Part shown: positions 16,877 to 26,122 of the stretch, in pieces | Position numbering within the stretch: the stretch's first letter is position 1 | How the letters are laid out: each line of letters starts with the position of its first letter | Source of the DNA: ZC4RG20 sp963702105 | GTDB lineage: Bacteria; Pseudomonadota; Gammaproteobacteria; Steroidobacterales; Rariloculaceae | Direction: 5' to 3' | Assembly (NCBI GenBank): GCA_963702105.1 | Contig: OY969712.1 | Span: 2,108,001-2,172,000, forward strand | Length of the DNA stretch: 64,000 nucleotides | The notes under the pieces: model-generated | The model's database searches: none | Told to the model about the DNA's origin: nothing | What the model saw: only the letters and a program-made list of their open reading frames with translations | Program-made: the position numbers and the translations under genes

Positions 16877-17902
16877 TCACTTTTGCTCGGCGCGCGCCGT
16901 ATCGACGAGCAGAACGATTTTTCCTTCCGCATGTCCGGCCTTGCTGTACGCCTGTGCCTCCGACGCCTGAGCCAACGGGAATGCCTTGTCGATGTGCACG
17001 TCGAGCTTGCCGGCGCCCGCCAGCGACGCGACCTGCTCGTACACTCGGCGGACAACGTCCGCGGCGCTGCGGTACGGGGGACAGATCAAGCCCGCTGCCG
17101 TGCACTGGGCCTCCAGTCCGTGCGTTCCGGTGCTGAGATATCGGCCGCCCTTAGACAGGGTACGCATTGAGCGTAGGGCGGTCTGTCCGCCGACTGTATC
17201 GAGGACGGCGTCCACACGCCCGACCTGCGTTTCGAAATCGACTTTCGTGTAGTCGATCACCTCATCGACTCCGATGGAACGCAGGTATGCATTGTGTCGC
17301 GGCGACGCCGTACCGATCACATAGGCGCCCCTGGCCTTGGCCGCCTGCGCGGCGGCGCTGCCGACGCCCCCCGCGACGCCCGTTATGAGCATACGCTGCC
17401 CTTTGGCGTTTTCCATGACGTCCACGGCACGGACCCCGGTTACGGTGGCAATGCCCAGGCCGGCCGCCTGGGCATACGTCATGTTCGCCGGCTTGAGCAT
17501 TACGTTCGCGACGGATGCAACGGCGTATTCGGCGTAAGCGCCGTTGAACAGACCGGACCGACGAACGACGATTGCGAATACCGGATCGCCGGCGTGAAAG
17601 CCGGTGACGCCCTTGCCCACCGCTTCGATCACGCCGGCAACGTCACCGCCCGGAATACGGTCTTCGGGCGGCGCACCGGACTTCCAGTCGGCCGGATTCA
17701 CCGCGGCCGCATAGATCCGGATCAACACCTGATTGGCGCCGGGCGTCGGGACCGGCACGGTCTGCAACTCCAAGGCCTCGCTGCCGGAGTGTTGCACGAT
17801 GGCGCGTTGCTCCTTGGGAACCGCTGCGTGAGCGCCCACCAGACAGACGGTGAACACGGCGCCCACCACAAAAGATAAAGACAGAAATAAGCGTGCGTTC
17901 AT
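16877..17902 (-). CDS. Zinc-type alcohol dehydrogenase/quinone oxidoreductase family protein, exported
   Basis: 341 residues. The ATG at 17902 follows AGGTGG and opens a Sec signal (LFLSLSFVVGAVFTVCLVGA). The mature part is a medium-chain reductase of the quinone-oxidoreductase branch: NPADWKSGAPPE, GGDVAGVIEAVGKGVTGF, the NADP loop TGVAGGVGSAAAQAAKARGA, then DAVLDTVGGQTALRSM. Zinc-binding Cys residues are not evident, as usual for that branch. Export of an NAD(P)H enzyme through Sec is odd, because it would arrive unfolded and without cofactor. It is either inner-membrane anchored or works with an unknown periplasmic donor. The MmgE/PrpD gene, in the same direction, ends 91 bases upstream. 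Confidence 0.83.
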   Translation of the reverse strand: MNARLFLSLSFVVGAVFTVCLVGAHAAVPKEQRAIVQHSGSEALELQTVPVPTPGANQVLIRIYAAAVNPADWKSGAPPEDRIPGGDVAGVIEAVGKGVTGFHAGDPVFAIVVRRSGLFNGAYAEYAVASVANVMLKPANMTYAQAAGLGIATVTGVRAVDVMENAKGQRMLITGVAGGVGSAAAQAAKARGAYVIGTASPRHNAYLRSIGVDEVIDYTKVDFETQVGRVDAVLDTVGGQTALRSMRTLSKGGRYLSTGTHGLEAQCTAAGLICPPYRSAADVVRRVYEQVASLAGAGKLDVHIDKAFPLAQASEAQAYSKAGHAEGKIVLLVDTARAEQK

Positions 17903-17992
17903 GGCACCACCTGCGTGATAACGAGCCGCCGATTCCACATCCCGCTCCAACCGGCCCGGTCAAGTCCTAAGCGGCCATTGCCATTGGGTGCA

Positions 17993-19453
17993 CTAGGCTC
18001 GGGCCTGCGCGGCAACGGCTACGGCGGCGGCGTCCGGCTGACGCTGCAGGTCCCAGCACATCTGCACCAAGTCTTGTGCCTGATTCCGAGGCAGCACGCC
18101 GTCGGCAAGATCGGTGAACTTGCCTTCGAGTGCCGCGTCGCTGAGCGGCTTTTCCAGGCTGCCGACGGCATTTTGGATGTGGAGCATCACTTGCCGCCCG
18201 CTCTTCAAACGAATCGTCAGGTCCGCCTGCTCGGGTTTCACCGCGGGGTCCGTACGCACGCTGACTCGCTTGCGCAGGGCGATCACCTTCGGGTCACGCA
18301 CAACGGCATCCTGAAACTGCCGGGGAGCAGCCGCGCCGTAGATCAGCGCCACGGCGATGCAGTGATAAATGCTGAACTTCCCTTCCAGTCCGGTTTGTGG
18401 CTCCGTCTTGCCGGTCAGGGATAGCACCAGCGGGTTCGCGTGGAGCTCGACCGCCTCGATCTGCTCCGGACGCAGGCTGTATTTGTTGCGCAGCTGAATG
18501 GCCGCGTCAATGGCCGGATGAGTCACGATTCCGCAAGCGAATGGCTTGTAGGTGTTCAGCGCGGCCTCGTAATGCGTGCCGAGGCCGTTAGTGATTTCCT
18601 CCCATTTCACTTTGCGAGACGTGGCCTGCACGAAACCGTCCTTGCCTTCGAGCGCGGCGTCGTTCGCGGTGAAATTCTGCTCGGCGAGGAGCGCAGCTGT
18701 CAGTCCATTCTGCGCCGCACGACCTGGATGAAAGCTCTTCGTCATCGACCCGAACTGGACTTTCAGCCCTACCGGTTGGGACGCCGCGATCCCAATCGCC
18801 CAGATCGTCTGCTGCTCTGTCAGTTTGAGAAGTTTGCTGGATGCAACGGCACTGCCGAAAACGCCGCACGATCCCGTGATGTGCCAACCCAAGTCGTAGT
18901 GACTCGGGTAGATCGCGTTGCCGATGCGGCACTCGACCTCGATTCCCAATGTCAGCGCGTGGAGAAAATCCCTGCCGCTGATCGGTCTGTGCTGGGCGAG
19001 CGCCAGAATCGCCGGCGCGACGGGGCCCGCCGGATGGATGATGGTCTTGAGATGCGTATCGTCGAAGTCCAGAACGTGAGAGCTGATGCCGTTGATCAGG
19101 GCCGCGTTAAGAATATCGAACCGCTCACGACGCCCGAGAACAGTGGCTTCGGGCGGGCCGGCGAACGGCGCGAGCGCCGCAATGGCTTTGACGACAGCCT
19201 CGTTCCTGGAACCGCCGACCGCCACTCCCATCCAGTTGACGAATGTACGAACGCCTTCGTGCCGAACCTTTGCGGGGAGATCTTCGTAACGAGATGAGCC
19301 CACATATTGCGCGATGGTCTTCGTAACTGCGGGCGGCGGCGCGAGAGGCAGCTCACGCTGTGTACCCGCACAGTCTCCCACCGGGTCAGCCCTCAGGGCG
19401 GGCGATGCGAGAAGCGCAGCACTGGAAAGCAACATGCGCCGATCGATATTCAT
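17993..19453 (-). CDS. MmgE/PrpD family protein with Tat-like leader
   Basis: 486 residues. The leader (DRRMLLSSAALLASPALRAD) resembles a twin-arginine signal. The core has the MmgE/PrpD (2-methylcitrate dehydratase / cis-aconitate decarboxylase) features: FVNWMGVAVGGSRNEAVVKA, NGISSHVLDFDDTHLKTIIH with the conserved DDTH, HITGSCGVFGSAVASSKLL and KSFHPGRAAQNGLTAALLA. The family dehydrates or decarboxylates small carboxylic acids and is usually cytosolic. No propionate-pathway genes are nearby. A run of nine C (plus strand, 19458-19466) lies just before the ATG and forms the poly-G ribosome-binding region. It is upstream of and co-directional with the exported oxidoreductase. Confidence 0.85.
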   Translation of the reverse strand: MNIDRRMLLSSAALLASPALRADPVGDCAGTQRELPLAPPPAVTKTIAQYVGSSRYEDLPAKVRHEGVRTFVNWMGVAVGGSRNEAVVKAIAALAPFAGPPEATVLGRRERFDILNAALINGISSHVLDFDDTHLKTIIHPAGPVAPAILALAQHRPISGRDFLHALTLGIEVECRIGNAIYPSHYDLGWHITGSCGVFGSAVASSKLLKLTEQQTIWAIGIAASQPVGLKVQFGSMTKSFHPGRAAQNGLTAALLAEQNFTANDAALEGKDGFVQATSRKVKWEEITNGLGTHYEAALNTYKPFACGIVTHPAIDAAIQLRNKYSLRPEQIEAVELHANPLVLSLTGKTEPQTGLEGKFSIYHCIAVALIYGAAAPRQFQDAVVRDPKVIALRKRVSVRTDPAVKPEQADLTIRLKSGRQVMLHIQNAVGSLEKPLSDAALEGKFTDLADGVLPRNQAQDLVQMCWDLQRQPDAAAVAVAAQARA

Positions 19454-19854
19454 GATTCCCCCCCCCGGCCCGCGCAGGCGTACATATCGCTAGTCGTCGG
19501 CTCCCAGTCTCTGCAGCCGCATATCGAGAGGCTCGGTGCAGATTGACGCGAAGTCTTTCGCCCCAGGGCCGAAGCCTCTTCGGCCCCTATGATCGGCGCC
19601 GTCACGCAGATCGAGCCCGGGAACCGGCATGGCGCGAATCTATCATGCCAAGGGCTGCTCCGGCGAGCCAGGGGGTGAAGGGCGAGGTTCGGAGCAGCGG
19701 CCGCTAGGCGCCGTCTGGCGCCGGCCCGCTGTGCCGTGCAAGATAGCGGACGTTCGGGAAAGCGCGGCCGGGAAGCGCCGCAGCCGGTCGAGCCGCGGCC
19801 CATGGCCAAACACTCGACGCCGTTCCACCGCGGTGAGTTTGCAGAGAGGTTTGT

Positions 19855-20829
19855 ATGCTTAAGCAAATATGTTCCACCATGGTGTTGGTCGCCTTTGCCG
19901 CGGGCGGGGCGTCCGCCCAGAAGCCGGCCCAGTCTGCCGAGGCCCCGAAGTGGGTCACCCTTGGCACCCACGGCGGTCCCGTTGAGATCGCGAATCGCTC
20001 CGAACCAGCCAACGCGATTCTTATCGGGCGGGACACCTATCTGGTCGACGTCGGCGACGGTGCCTGCGAGCAGCTCGCCAAGGCGCGGATACAGCTCGGA
20101 CAGGTCCGGGCGGTCTTCATCAGCCATCTGCACTTCGACCATATCGGCGGGCTTTCCGCGCTCATTGGACTGCGCAATCAGCTGGGCGTCCCGGGCGTGC
20201 TTTACATCTACGGTCCGCCCGGAACCAAAGAACTGGTCGACGGACTTGTAGCGGCAACGATGCCGAGCGCCGCAGCCGGCTATGGCTTCGCCGGCAAGCC
20301 GTTCGCCGATCCCCGCGGCTCGGTGAAGGTCTTCGAGCTCGTCGACGGCAGCACCGTTGAGGTCGGACCGATGAAGGTCATCGCGCGTGAGAACAGTCAT
20401 TACAGCTTCGCACCGGGCAGCGACCTCGACAAGCGCTACAAGTCGCTCTCCTACCGTTTCGATGCGCCGGGGCGCTCAATGGTCTACACGGGCGACACTG
20501 GACCGAGCCCGGCGGTCGAACAGCTCGCAAGGGGGGCTGACCTGCTCGTGTCCGAAATGATCGACCTCGGCGCCATTCTGAGCCCCGCCTTCCGTAAGCA
20601 AGCGGCAGCGAATCCCACGGGCCAGGACATGCCGCGGCATTTGAGCGAACATCACATCACGCCCGAGCAAGTGGGCGAGATCGCAGGCAACGCTAAGGTA
20701 CATGAGTTGGTAATTACACACCTGGTCGCGAGGAATCCTTCGGCCGCTGACCTCATGCGTTACCTTGAAAGCATCCGAAGGCGTTATTCGGGACCGGTCA
20801 TGATTGCGAACGATCTCGATGAGTTTTGA
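19855..20829 (+). CDS. MBL-fold metallohydrolase, arylsulfatase/RNase Z-like, exported
   Basis: 324 residues with a Sec signal (MVLVAFAAGGASAQ). The metal motif SHLHFDHIGGLSALI (HxHxDH) is intact. Further ligands are suggested by ARENSHYSF, YTGDTGPSPAVEQLARGAD and SEHHITPEQVGEIAG. The arrangement fits the AtsA/RNase Z-like branch, many members of which cleave sulfate esters, phosphodiesters or lactones. Monocistronic, with an A/T-rich stretch downstream. It faces away from the MmgE/PrpD gene across about 400 bases that show no credible gene. Confidence 0.84.
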   Translation: MLKQICSTMVLVAFAAGGASAQKPAQSAEAPKWVTLGTHGGPVEIANRSEPANAILIGRDTYLVDVGDGACEQLAKARIQLGQVRAVFISHLHFDHIGGLSALIGLRNQLGVPGVLYIYGPPGTKELVDGLVAATMPSAAAGYGFAGKPFADPRGSVKVFELVDGSTVEVGPMKVIARENSHYSFAPGSDLDKRYKSLSYRFDAPGRSMVYTGDTGPSPAVEQLARGADLLVSEMIDLGAILSPAFRKQAAANPTGQDMPRHLSEHHITPEQVGEIAGNAKVHELVITHLVARNPSAADLMRYLESIRRRYSGPVMIANDLDEF

Positions 20830-20949
20830 TCCTGCAACTTCTCTCACGCCGCACTTGCTGGAAGGTCGCAGCGGTCCCCGGGCGGTGATTTAAGGCTAGA
20901 ATTGCGTTCAAAATATAGATGTAGCGCTATGATGTTACATATGTTTTTT

Positions 20950-21400
20950 CTAGAATGAGGGGCCGCTCCACGCTGAAAGTTGCCCCGTGGATTCCGAAGC
21001 GTCGGCCGTCGAGCGGCCTGCGGGCGCCAGTCTATTTGTTGAACAGGCGCTCCTTTTCATCGCGGTATCTTGTTTGCCGCAGGCAATCCAAAGGAGATTG
21101 ATCTCATCATTGGCCTTCTTTGGATCGGCGGCCAGGTTGTCCATTGTCTTTGAATCTGCTCCGCGTCCCAACGGCCCCATGCCGGCACTCATGACACCGA
21201 TGTAGCTGAACGTATCCAGGTTGCCCAAGCCGAAGCGGGCGGCCTGTCCGCCCCCCATTGAAAAGCCGACGATTGCCGGTGCTCGCGGTCTGCGGCAGCG
21301 CTTCCGCCACCCCCCGCCCCCCCAATTGCGGGGTGCGTACGGCCGGGGGCTGGGCCACCATGCGGCACGTCTGCCGCTCGCCATTGCGGCCGCACCGCTG
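20950..21400 (-). pseudogene. Esterase (alpha/beta-hydrolase) remnant
   Basis: The minus-strand frame contains IVGFSMGGGQAARFGLGNLD, with the GFSMGG nucleophile elbow, then FSYIGVMSAGMGPLG and INLLWIACGKQDTAMK. This is the middle of an esterase-D/feruloyl-esterase-like enzyme. Upstream the frame moves to another phase near a C-rich run at about 21311-21325. Downstream a third phase gives FGIHGATFSVERPLIL, where the catalytic-His segment should be. Two frame changes and a missing N terminus indicate decay. Confidence 0.6.
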
Positions 21401-21410
21401 AGGAATTTCG

Positions 21411-22469
21411 ATGGTTAGAAATGTCGCCTCATTCGCCGTCCGGCTACTGAGTGCCGCTCGCCGCTGCGCGCGCCGGCGAGCGGCCGCGCCGATGAGTCTC
21501 GCATTGCTCGCTGGGCTGGCGCTAGGTGCCGCGAACGGGGCCCAGGCCGGCGTGTTCGGCCGATTGAAGGAGGCCGTCCAGCAAAAGACGCAGCACATCA
21601 AGGAGGCGGCGCCGCAGATCGGCGGTCAGACCGCCGCCGCGGCTCCGGATGCGGCCGCCACGAACGGCGAGGACCCGGACCATCCCTTGCATCTGACCGG
21701 AGAAGGGCACTGCCATGGCCATAATTCCGCGACCTGCCTCGACTACATGGAGGTCGCGGCACAGTGCACGGCGCCGCTGCACGGTTACCGCGCGAAGCTA
21801 TTGGCCGAGCGCATCGACAAACGGCTTGGGAAAGACCGCAGCCTCAGCGCCGGTCAGCGCGAGAACCTCCGCGAAGACCTGGCGGCCTTCACCGAGCTCG
21901 CGGCCAAGAAATCCGACGACGATCCGACGCTCGGCGGCGAAGCCCATTCCCAGCGCTACCTTTCCGACATCGCCGATGAAGATCAGGTCTGGGTCAACGC
22001 CGAGAACGCGCGCTTTCGCAACCGGATCATGAACAAATGCGAGGGCGCCGATCATATGGGCGTCGGTCACCGCACGGAGCTCATCAAGGACTTCGGACCC
22101 ACTGGCGACGAAGCGGTAGCGCAGTACCGCAAGACCCATCCGCAGCGGCCGCAGCGATCGGCGATGAACCAGTGTACACAGGCGATCGGTGGCCTGCGCT
22201 TCAAGGTCATGGCCGACATGATGGAGAAGAAGATGACCGGGCTCTCGCTGTCGGCGAAGGAGCGCGCTGAGTGGGAGGCCGATATCGCCGCGACGCGAAA
22301 CGCCGCGGCGGCCGGCGGCACGGCCCTGCCGACCGTGGCCGATCCCGCCAATCCGTATCGGCCGATCACACGTCTCACGTCTCCGCAAGAGCAGATGGCG
22401 CTCGCCAACGAGACGCTCAAGGAGACGCAGGCGGCGCTCGCCGCTTGCAAGAAGCGCGCGGGCGCGTAG
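21411..22469 (+). CDS. Exported Cys-containing protein of unknown function
   Basis: 352 residues from an ATG at 21411, with an internal ATG at 21492 as alternative start. The leader LALLAGLALGAANGAQA is a Sec signal. The mature protein is helical and charged and has six Cys in HCHGHNSATCLDY, QCTAPLHGYRAK, NKCEGADH, MNQCTQAIGG and ALAACKKRAG, which suggests disulfides in the periplasm. Acidic, Lys-rich helices (RLGKDRSLSAGQRENLREDL) recur in two halves. I recognise no family. The next gene downstream is the LuxR regulator, 171 bases away. Confidence 0.7.
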   Translation: MVRNVASFAVRLLSAARRCARRRAAAPMSLALLAGLALGAANGAQAGVFGRLKEAVQQKTQHIKEAAPQIGGQTAAAAPDAAATNGEDPDHPLHLTGEGHCHGHNSATCLDYMEVAAQCTAPLHGYRAKLLAERIDKRLGKDRSLSAGQRENLREDLAAFTELAAKKSDDDPTLGGEAHSQRYLSDIADEDQVWVNAENARFRNRIMNKCEGADHMGVGHRTELIKDFGPTGDEAVAQYRKTHPQRPQRSAMNQCTQAIGGLRFKVMADMMEKKMTGLSLSAKERAEWEADIAATRNAAAAGGTALPTVADPANPYRPITRLTSPQEQMALANETLKETQAALAACKKRAGA

Positions 22470-22640
22470 GGACCGGCCGAAGGGGGTGCGGGGTCGGCCA
22501 GGCCGCGATGATGGGAATGCCGGAGAGCGCGCTAACGTCTCGCGCTGGAACGTTGTCGAGTTGACATCGCCCTGCATACGGAGTCTTATTGGCCGCGGCG
22601 GGGCCCGATACAACAACAAGCGGGCCGCCGCCGCCCAACC

Positions 22641-23774
22641 ATGGATACGGTCAGCCGAATCATCGATCACGTCTATTCCGCAGCGCTCGATGCAGCTCGC
22701 TGGCCCTCGGCCGTAGTCTCGCTGCGTAAGCACTTCGACTGCGCCGCCGCCGGCTTCTACATCCACGACGTGGGCCGGGGCACGCTCCGATTCCTGCACG
22801 TGAACGGGGTCGACGCAGACTTCCAGCGGACGTACATGGAGCGACACCTTCGCTGCAACCCGTGGGACGAACCGGCGCTGCAGGCGCCCGGACGAATCCG
22901 CACGGAATACACCCTCGACGAGCACTTCAAGCGGCCGGGCTACTATCGCCGAACCGCACTTTTCAACGAGTGGATGAAGCCGCAGGACTTCATAAATACG
23001 ATGGGAATGAATCTCTCCGCCAACCGTCGCGAGCGGACCAAGGTGTTCCTTTACCGGGCGGCCCGGACGGGCCCCTTCGCGCGGGCCGACGTGGAGCGCT
23101 TCACCTATCTCTCGGGGCATCTCATGAACGCCGTCGAGGTGGCTTCCCGCCTCGCCGAGCAGGCATGCCGGACTGCGCAGGCGCTCGATTTGCTCGAGTG
23201 CGTCGATCTCGGGGTGGCTTTCGTCGACGACCACGGCTGCGTCATCGAGGCGAACGCGTTCGCGGAGCGGCTGCTGGCCGAGGCCGATGCGCTACGGCTC
23301 GAGCGAGGCCGTGTCGCCGCCGCTCATCGCGGCGACGACACGCGGCTCGCCCGGCTGCTTCGCCGAGTGCTGGCCGTCCGCGAGGGCTGCCCCGCCGCCG
23401 CTCCGGCCACCGTAGAGCTCAGATCGCGAACGGGCCGCGCCGCGTTACGCCTTCGCGCCGTGCCCTTGTCCCGGGCGTCCGACGATCCTTTCTGTAAGCG
23501 AAGGGCTGCGGCGGCACTCGTGATGACGCCGAAGGACGCCGACACGACGGCGTCCGATGAGGCGCTGCGGCGCCAGTACGGATTCACGGCGGCCGAATTG
23601 CACCTCGTCCAGTGGCTGCTCTGCGGCCTCTCCTTACGCCAGGCCGCCGAGCTCTCGCGCGTGAAGTACGAAACGGCCCGCTGGCATTTGAAGAACGTCT
23701 TTCAGAAGACGGGAGTGAATCGCCAGGCGGAGCTCGTGCGACGGCTGATGGCGGATCGGCCGCGGCTGAACTGA
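22641..23774 (+). CDS. LuxR-family transcriptional regulator (orphan, no receiver domain)
   Basis: 377 residues. Residues 1-230 form an unassigned sensory region (helical start DTVSRIIDHVYSAALDAARW, then a PAS-like part with FVDDHGCVIEANAFAERLL). The C terminus is a LuxR/GerE helix-turn-helix: FTAAELHLVQWLLCGLSLRQ, then AAELSRVKYETARWHLKNVF and QKTGVNRQAELVRRL. No phosphoacceptor domain is visible. Its stop is 41 bases before the TonB receptor ATG, so it probably controls that receptor. The start has no good ribosome-binding site. Same architecture as the frameshifted gene at 35360. Confidence 0.85.
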   Translation: MDTVSRIIDHVYSAALDAARWPSAVVSLRKHFDCAAAGFYIHDVGRGTLRFLHVNGVDADFQRTYMERHLRCNPWDEPALQAPGRIRTEYTLDEHFKRPGYYRRTALFNEWMKPQDFINTMGMNLSANRRERTKVFLYRAARTGPFARADVERFTYLSGHLMNAVEVASRLAEQACRTAQALDLLECVDLGVAFVDDHGCVIEANAFAERLLAEADALRLERGRVAAAHRGDDTRLARLLRRVLAVREGCPAAAPATVELRSRTGRAALRLRAVPLSRASDDPFCKRRAAAALVMTPKDADTTASDEALRRQYGFTAAELHLVQWLLCGLSLRQAAELSRVKYETARWHLKNVFQKTGVNRQAELVRRLMADRPRLN

Positions 23775-23815
23775 GGCGGCCCGCTTCGCGATTGCGCTGC
23801 CGGCTTTCGACTTCC

Positions 23816-25960
23816 ATGCACGGCCGCTTCCTGCTGTCTTTCGTTTTGGCCCTGCCCGCCTCGTTGGTGCTCGGCAGGGCGCCGAAGGCCGCCGAGCCCA
23901 CCGCGCCGTCCCTGCCCGAAATCATCGTGACACCCATCTCGCAAGCCGTCGACGCCGAGCGACTCCCCATGACGCTCGACGTGCTTGGCGGCGGCGCGCT
24001 CGCCGGCGCGGGTCTGCACGACACGATCGCGCTTCAATACGCCGTGCCCGGCTTCGTGTTCAAGTCCAATTCCGTGCTCGGGCAGCCGTACCTCCGCGGC
24101 GTCGGCAGTGAGCTCATCACGGCCGGTGCCGAATCGAGCGTCGCGACTTTCGTCGACGGCGTGTACCTGCCGCGCGCCTATGACACCATCGTCGACTTCT
24201 TCGACGTGGATCGGGTCGAGGTGCTCAAGGGACCGCAGGCCGTACAGCTCGGCCGCAACGTCGTCGGCGGCGCCGTGAGCGTGAATACGACGGATCCGGA
24301 TTTCGATCGCGACGGGTACATCAGCGTCGGCGCCGGCGACTACGCGGCGCGCAGCCTGCGGGCCGCCGCGAATATACCTTGGGCGAACCGCAAGCTCGCA
24401 GTGCGCCTCGCGGGCGCCTCCACGCGCCGCGCCGGCTACGTGCGCAACGTATTTCTCCACACGGACGAGGACGACGCCCACCACGACGCCTTCCGCGCAA
24501 AGCTCCTGTATGCGCCCGCCGACGACCTGCGCCTCGTCGTCAGCAGCGAGCGCCACGTCGAGAACAGCTCCCGGGAGCTCGGCCTGCAGCCCGTCGCGGG
24601 CGTCGGCGTCAATGGCGGCATCGAGCTCGGCGGTGTCGTGCCCGCGTCGCCACGTCAGGTGACCGAGGACGTGGCGCCCCGCATCCATATCCGCGAAGGC
24701 CGCGAGAGCGCACGCTTGACGTGGCGGCGCACCCGGTTCGAGCTCCTTTCGACGACGTCCTACGTCGCCTCGGACGCCGCGCTCGCGCTCGATCTCGACG
24801 GGACGAACGCCCCGTTTGCAGGCAACTACCCGACGACACGGTCGCGCTCGGTCATCCAGGAGCTGCGGCTCACCTCGACACGGGCCGGCCGCTTGGGTTG
24901 GACGGCCGGCACCTTCCTGCTCGACGAGCGCAACGAGCAGGTGCTCGACACTCGGCTGCCCCCTGCGCACGAGCGGATCCTGCCCGACGCGAAGGTCGCG
25001 ACACGCTCCTCTGCCGTGTTCGGCGAGCTCGCGTACCGATTCGGCGAGCGCTGGCACGGACGAGCCGGGCTGCGCTACAACGAGGACACGAGGCACATCG
25101 ATCTCGTCCGCAGCGTCGCGACGCCGGCCGCAACGGCGGTGTCGACCCAGGACGATCGGCGGCGATGGCGCGCCCCGACGCCCGAGCTCACGCTCGAATA
25201 TGCCCCGCGCGAGCGACGGCTCTACTACTTGACGGCGTCTCGCGGCTACAAGCCGGGCGGGTTCAACACGTCGGCGATCCAGCCGCCCTTCGATCCGGAG
25301 TTCCTTTCGGCGTACGAGGCCGGCATCAAGACGGCCCTGGTATCCGGCAAGCTGCGCGTCGACGCGGCGGCCTTCTACTACCGCTACGCGGACATGCAGC
25401 TCGATACGCCGCCGAGCAACGCGCCGGTCGGCACGTTCCCGATCGTCATCAACGCCGCAAGATCCTCCATACGCGGGCTGGACCTGCGCGTGCTCGGGCA
25501 GCCGGGCCGCGGCGCAACGCAGGTCTCGCTGGCTGCGACGCTCCTCGATGCACGGTTCGACGACTTCGTTTCCGTGGATCCGAATCTGCCCGCGCAGGAT
25601 CCGAACCGGGACGGCCATCCGATGCCGCAAGCGCCGCGCGTATCGCTGATGCTCCGCGTCGCGCACACGCGGCGCGTCCGCGCCGGCCGCCTCGCACTCT
25701 CGGCGGGCTACCGCTATCAATCCGCGATGTACTTCGACATCTACGCCGACCCGGCGCTTCGGCAGCGCGGTTACGGGCTGGTCGACGCGAGCGTCGGATT
25801 CGAGAACGCCGAAGGCCGGTGGTCCGCGACGCTCTACGGCAGAAACCTGACCGATACGCTTTATGCCGAAACCATGCTCCGCCGGGACCCGCTGACCGGC
25901 ACGAAGCGCTTCTGGGGCGCGCCGCGCACGGTCGGCGTCGAGCTCGCTTATCGCTGGTGA
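23816..25960 (+). CDS. TonB-dependent receptor
   Basis: 714 residues. The ATG at 23816 was chosen because a signal peptide (FLLSFVLALPASLVLG) follows; the longer frame only reads back into the LuxR gene. The TonB-box-like segment is EIIVTPISQA. The plug domain holds LQYAVPGFVFKSNSVLGQPY, LRGVGSELITAGAESSVATF, VDGVYLPR and RVEVLKGPQAVQLGRN. The barrel ends in TVGVELAYRW with the expected terminal aromatic. No STN domain is present, so it does not signal to a FecIR pair. The outer-membrane ligand is unknown. It pairs with the LuxR regulator just upstream. Confidence 0.88.
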   Translation: MHGRFLLSFVLALPASLVLGRAPKAAEPTAPSLPEIIVTPISQAVDAERLPMTLDVLGGGALAGAGLHDTIALQYAVPGFVFKSNSVLGQPYLRGVGSELITAGAESSVATFVDGVYLPRAYDTIVDFFDVDRVEVLKGPQAVQLGRNVVGGAVSVNTTDPDFDRDGYISVGAGDYAARSLRAAANIPWANRKLAVRLAGASTRRAGYVRNVFLHTDEDDAHHDAFRAKLLYAPADDLRLVVSSERHVENSSRELGLQPVAGVGVNGGIELGGVVPASPRQVTEDVAPRIHIREGRESARLTWRRTRFELLSTTSYVASDAALALDLDGTNAPFAGNYPTTRSRSVIQELRLTSTRAGRLGWTAGTFLLDERNEQVLDTRLPPAHERILPDAKVATRSSAVFGELAYRFGERWHGRAGLRYNEDTRHIDLVRSVATPAATAVSTQDDRRRWRAPTPELTLEYAPRERRLYYLTASRGYKPGGFNTSAIQPPFDPEFLSAYEAGIKTALVSGKLRVDAAAFYYRYADMQLDTPPSNAPVGTFPIVINAARSSIRGLDLRVLGQPGRGATQVSLAATLLDARFDDFVSVDPNLPAQDPNRDGHPMPQAPRVSLMLRVAHTRRVRAGRLALSAGYRYQSAMYFDIYADPALRQRGYGLVDASVGFENAEGRWSATLYGRNLTDTLYAETMLRRDPLTGTKRFWGAPRTVGVELAYRW

Positions 25961-25973
25961 CGCAAAGGGCTCG

Positions 25974-25995
25974 CCCGGAATCGAAACGTTCCGGG
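25974..25995. terminator. Hairpin after the TonB receptor gene
   Basis: CCCGGAA and TTCCGGG form a 7-bp stem around an 8-base loop, 13 bases after the receptor stop. A T-run is lacking, so termination strength is uncertain. Confidence 0.45.
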
Positions 25996-26122
25996 TCAGC
26001 CTTCCGGCTCGCCTTCGGCCCCTCAAATGGGGGGTCCGGCCTGGCCCCATCGTTTATTAGGATAGCGAATAGGGCCGCGTCCGGGTTTCGACGCGTGCCC
26101 GGGTCATCAGGGGAACATCATA

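Noticed and set aside
19450..20400. 316-residue minus-strand open frame
   Set aside because: It is the antisense shadow of the MBL-fold gene at 19855, which has signal peptide and HxHxDH; the antisense product shows no domain.
21798..23234. 478-residue minus-strand open frame
   Set aside because: Shadow of the exported protein at 21411 and the LuxR gene at 22641; Arg-rich composition typical of antisense in high-GC DNA.
23702..26050. 782-residue minus-strand open frame opposite the TonB receptor
   Set aside because: The plus-strand frame is an unmistakable receptor; the antisense product is Arg/Val/Ala-rich with no motif.
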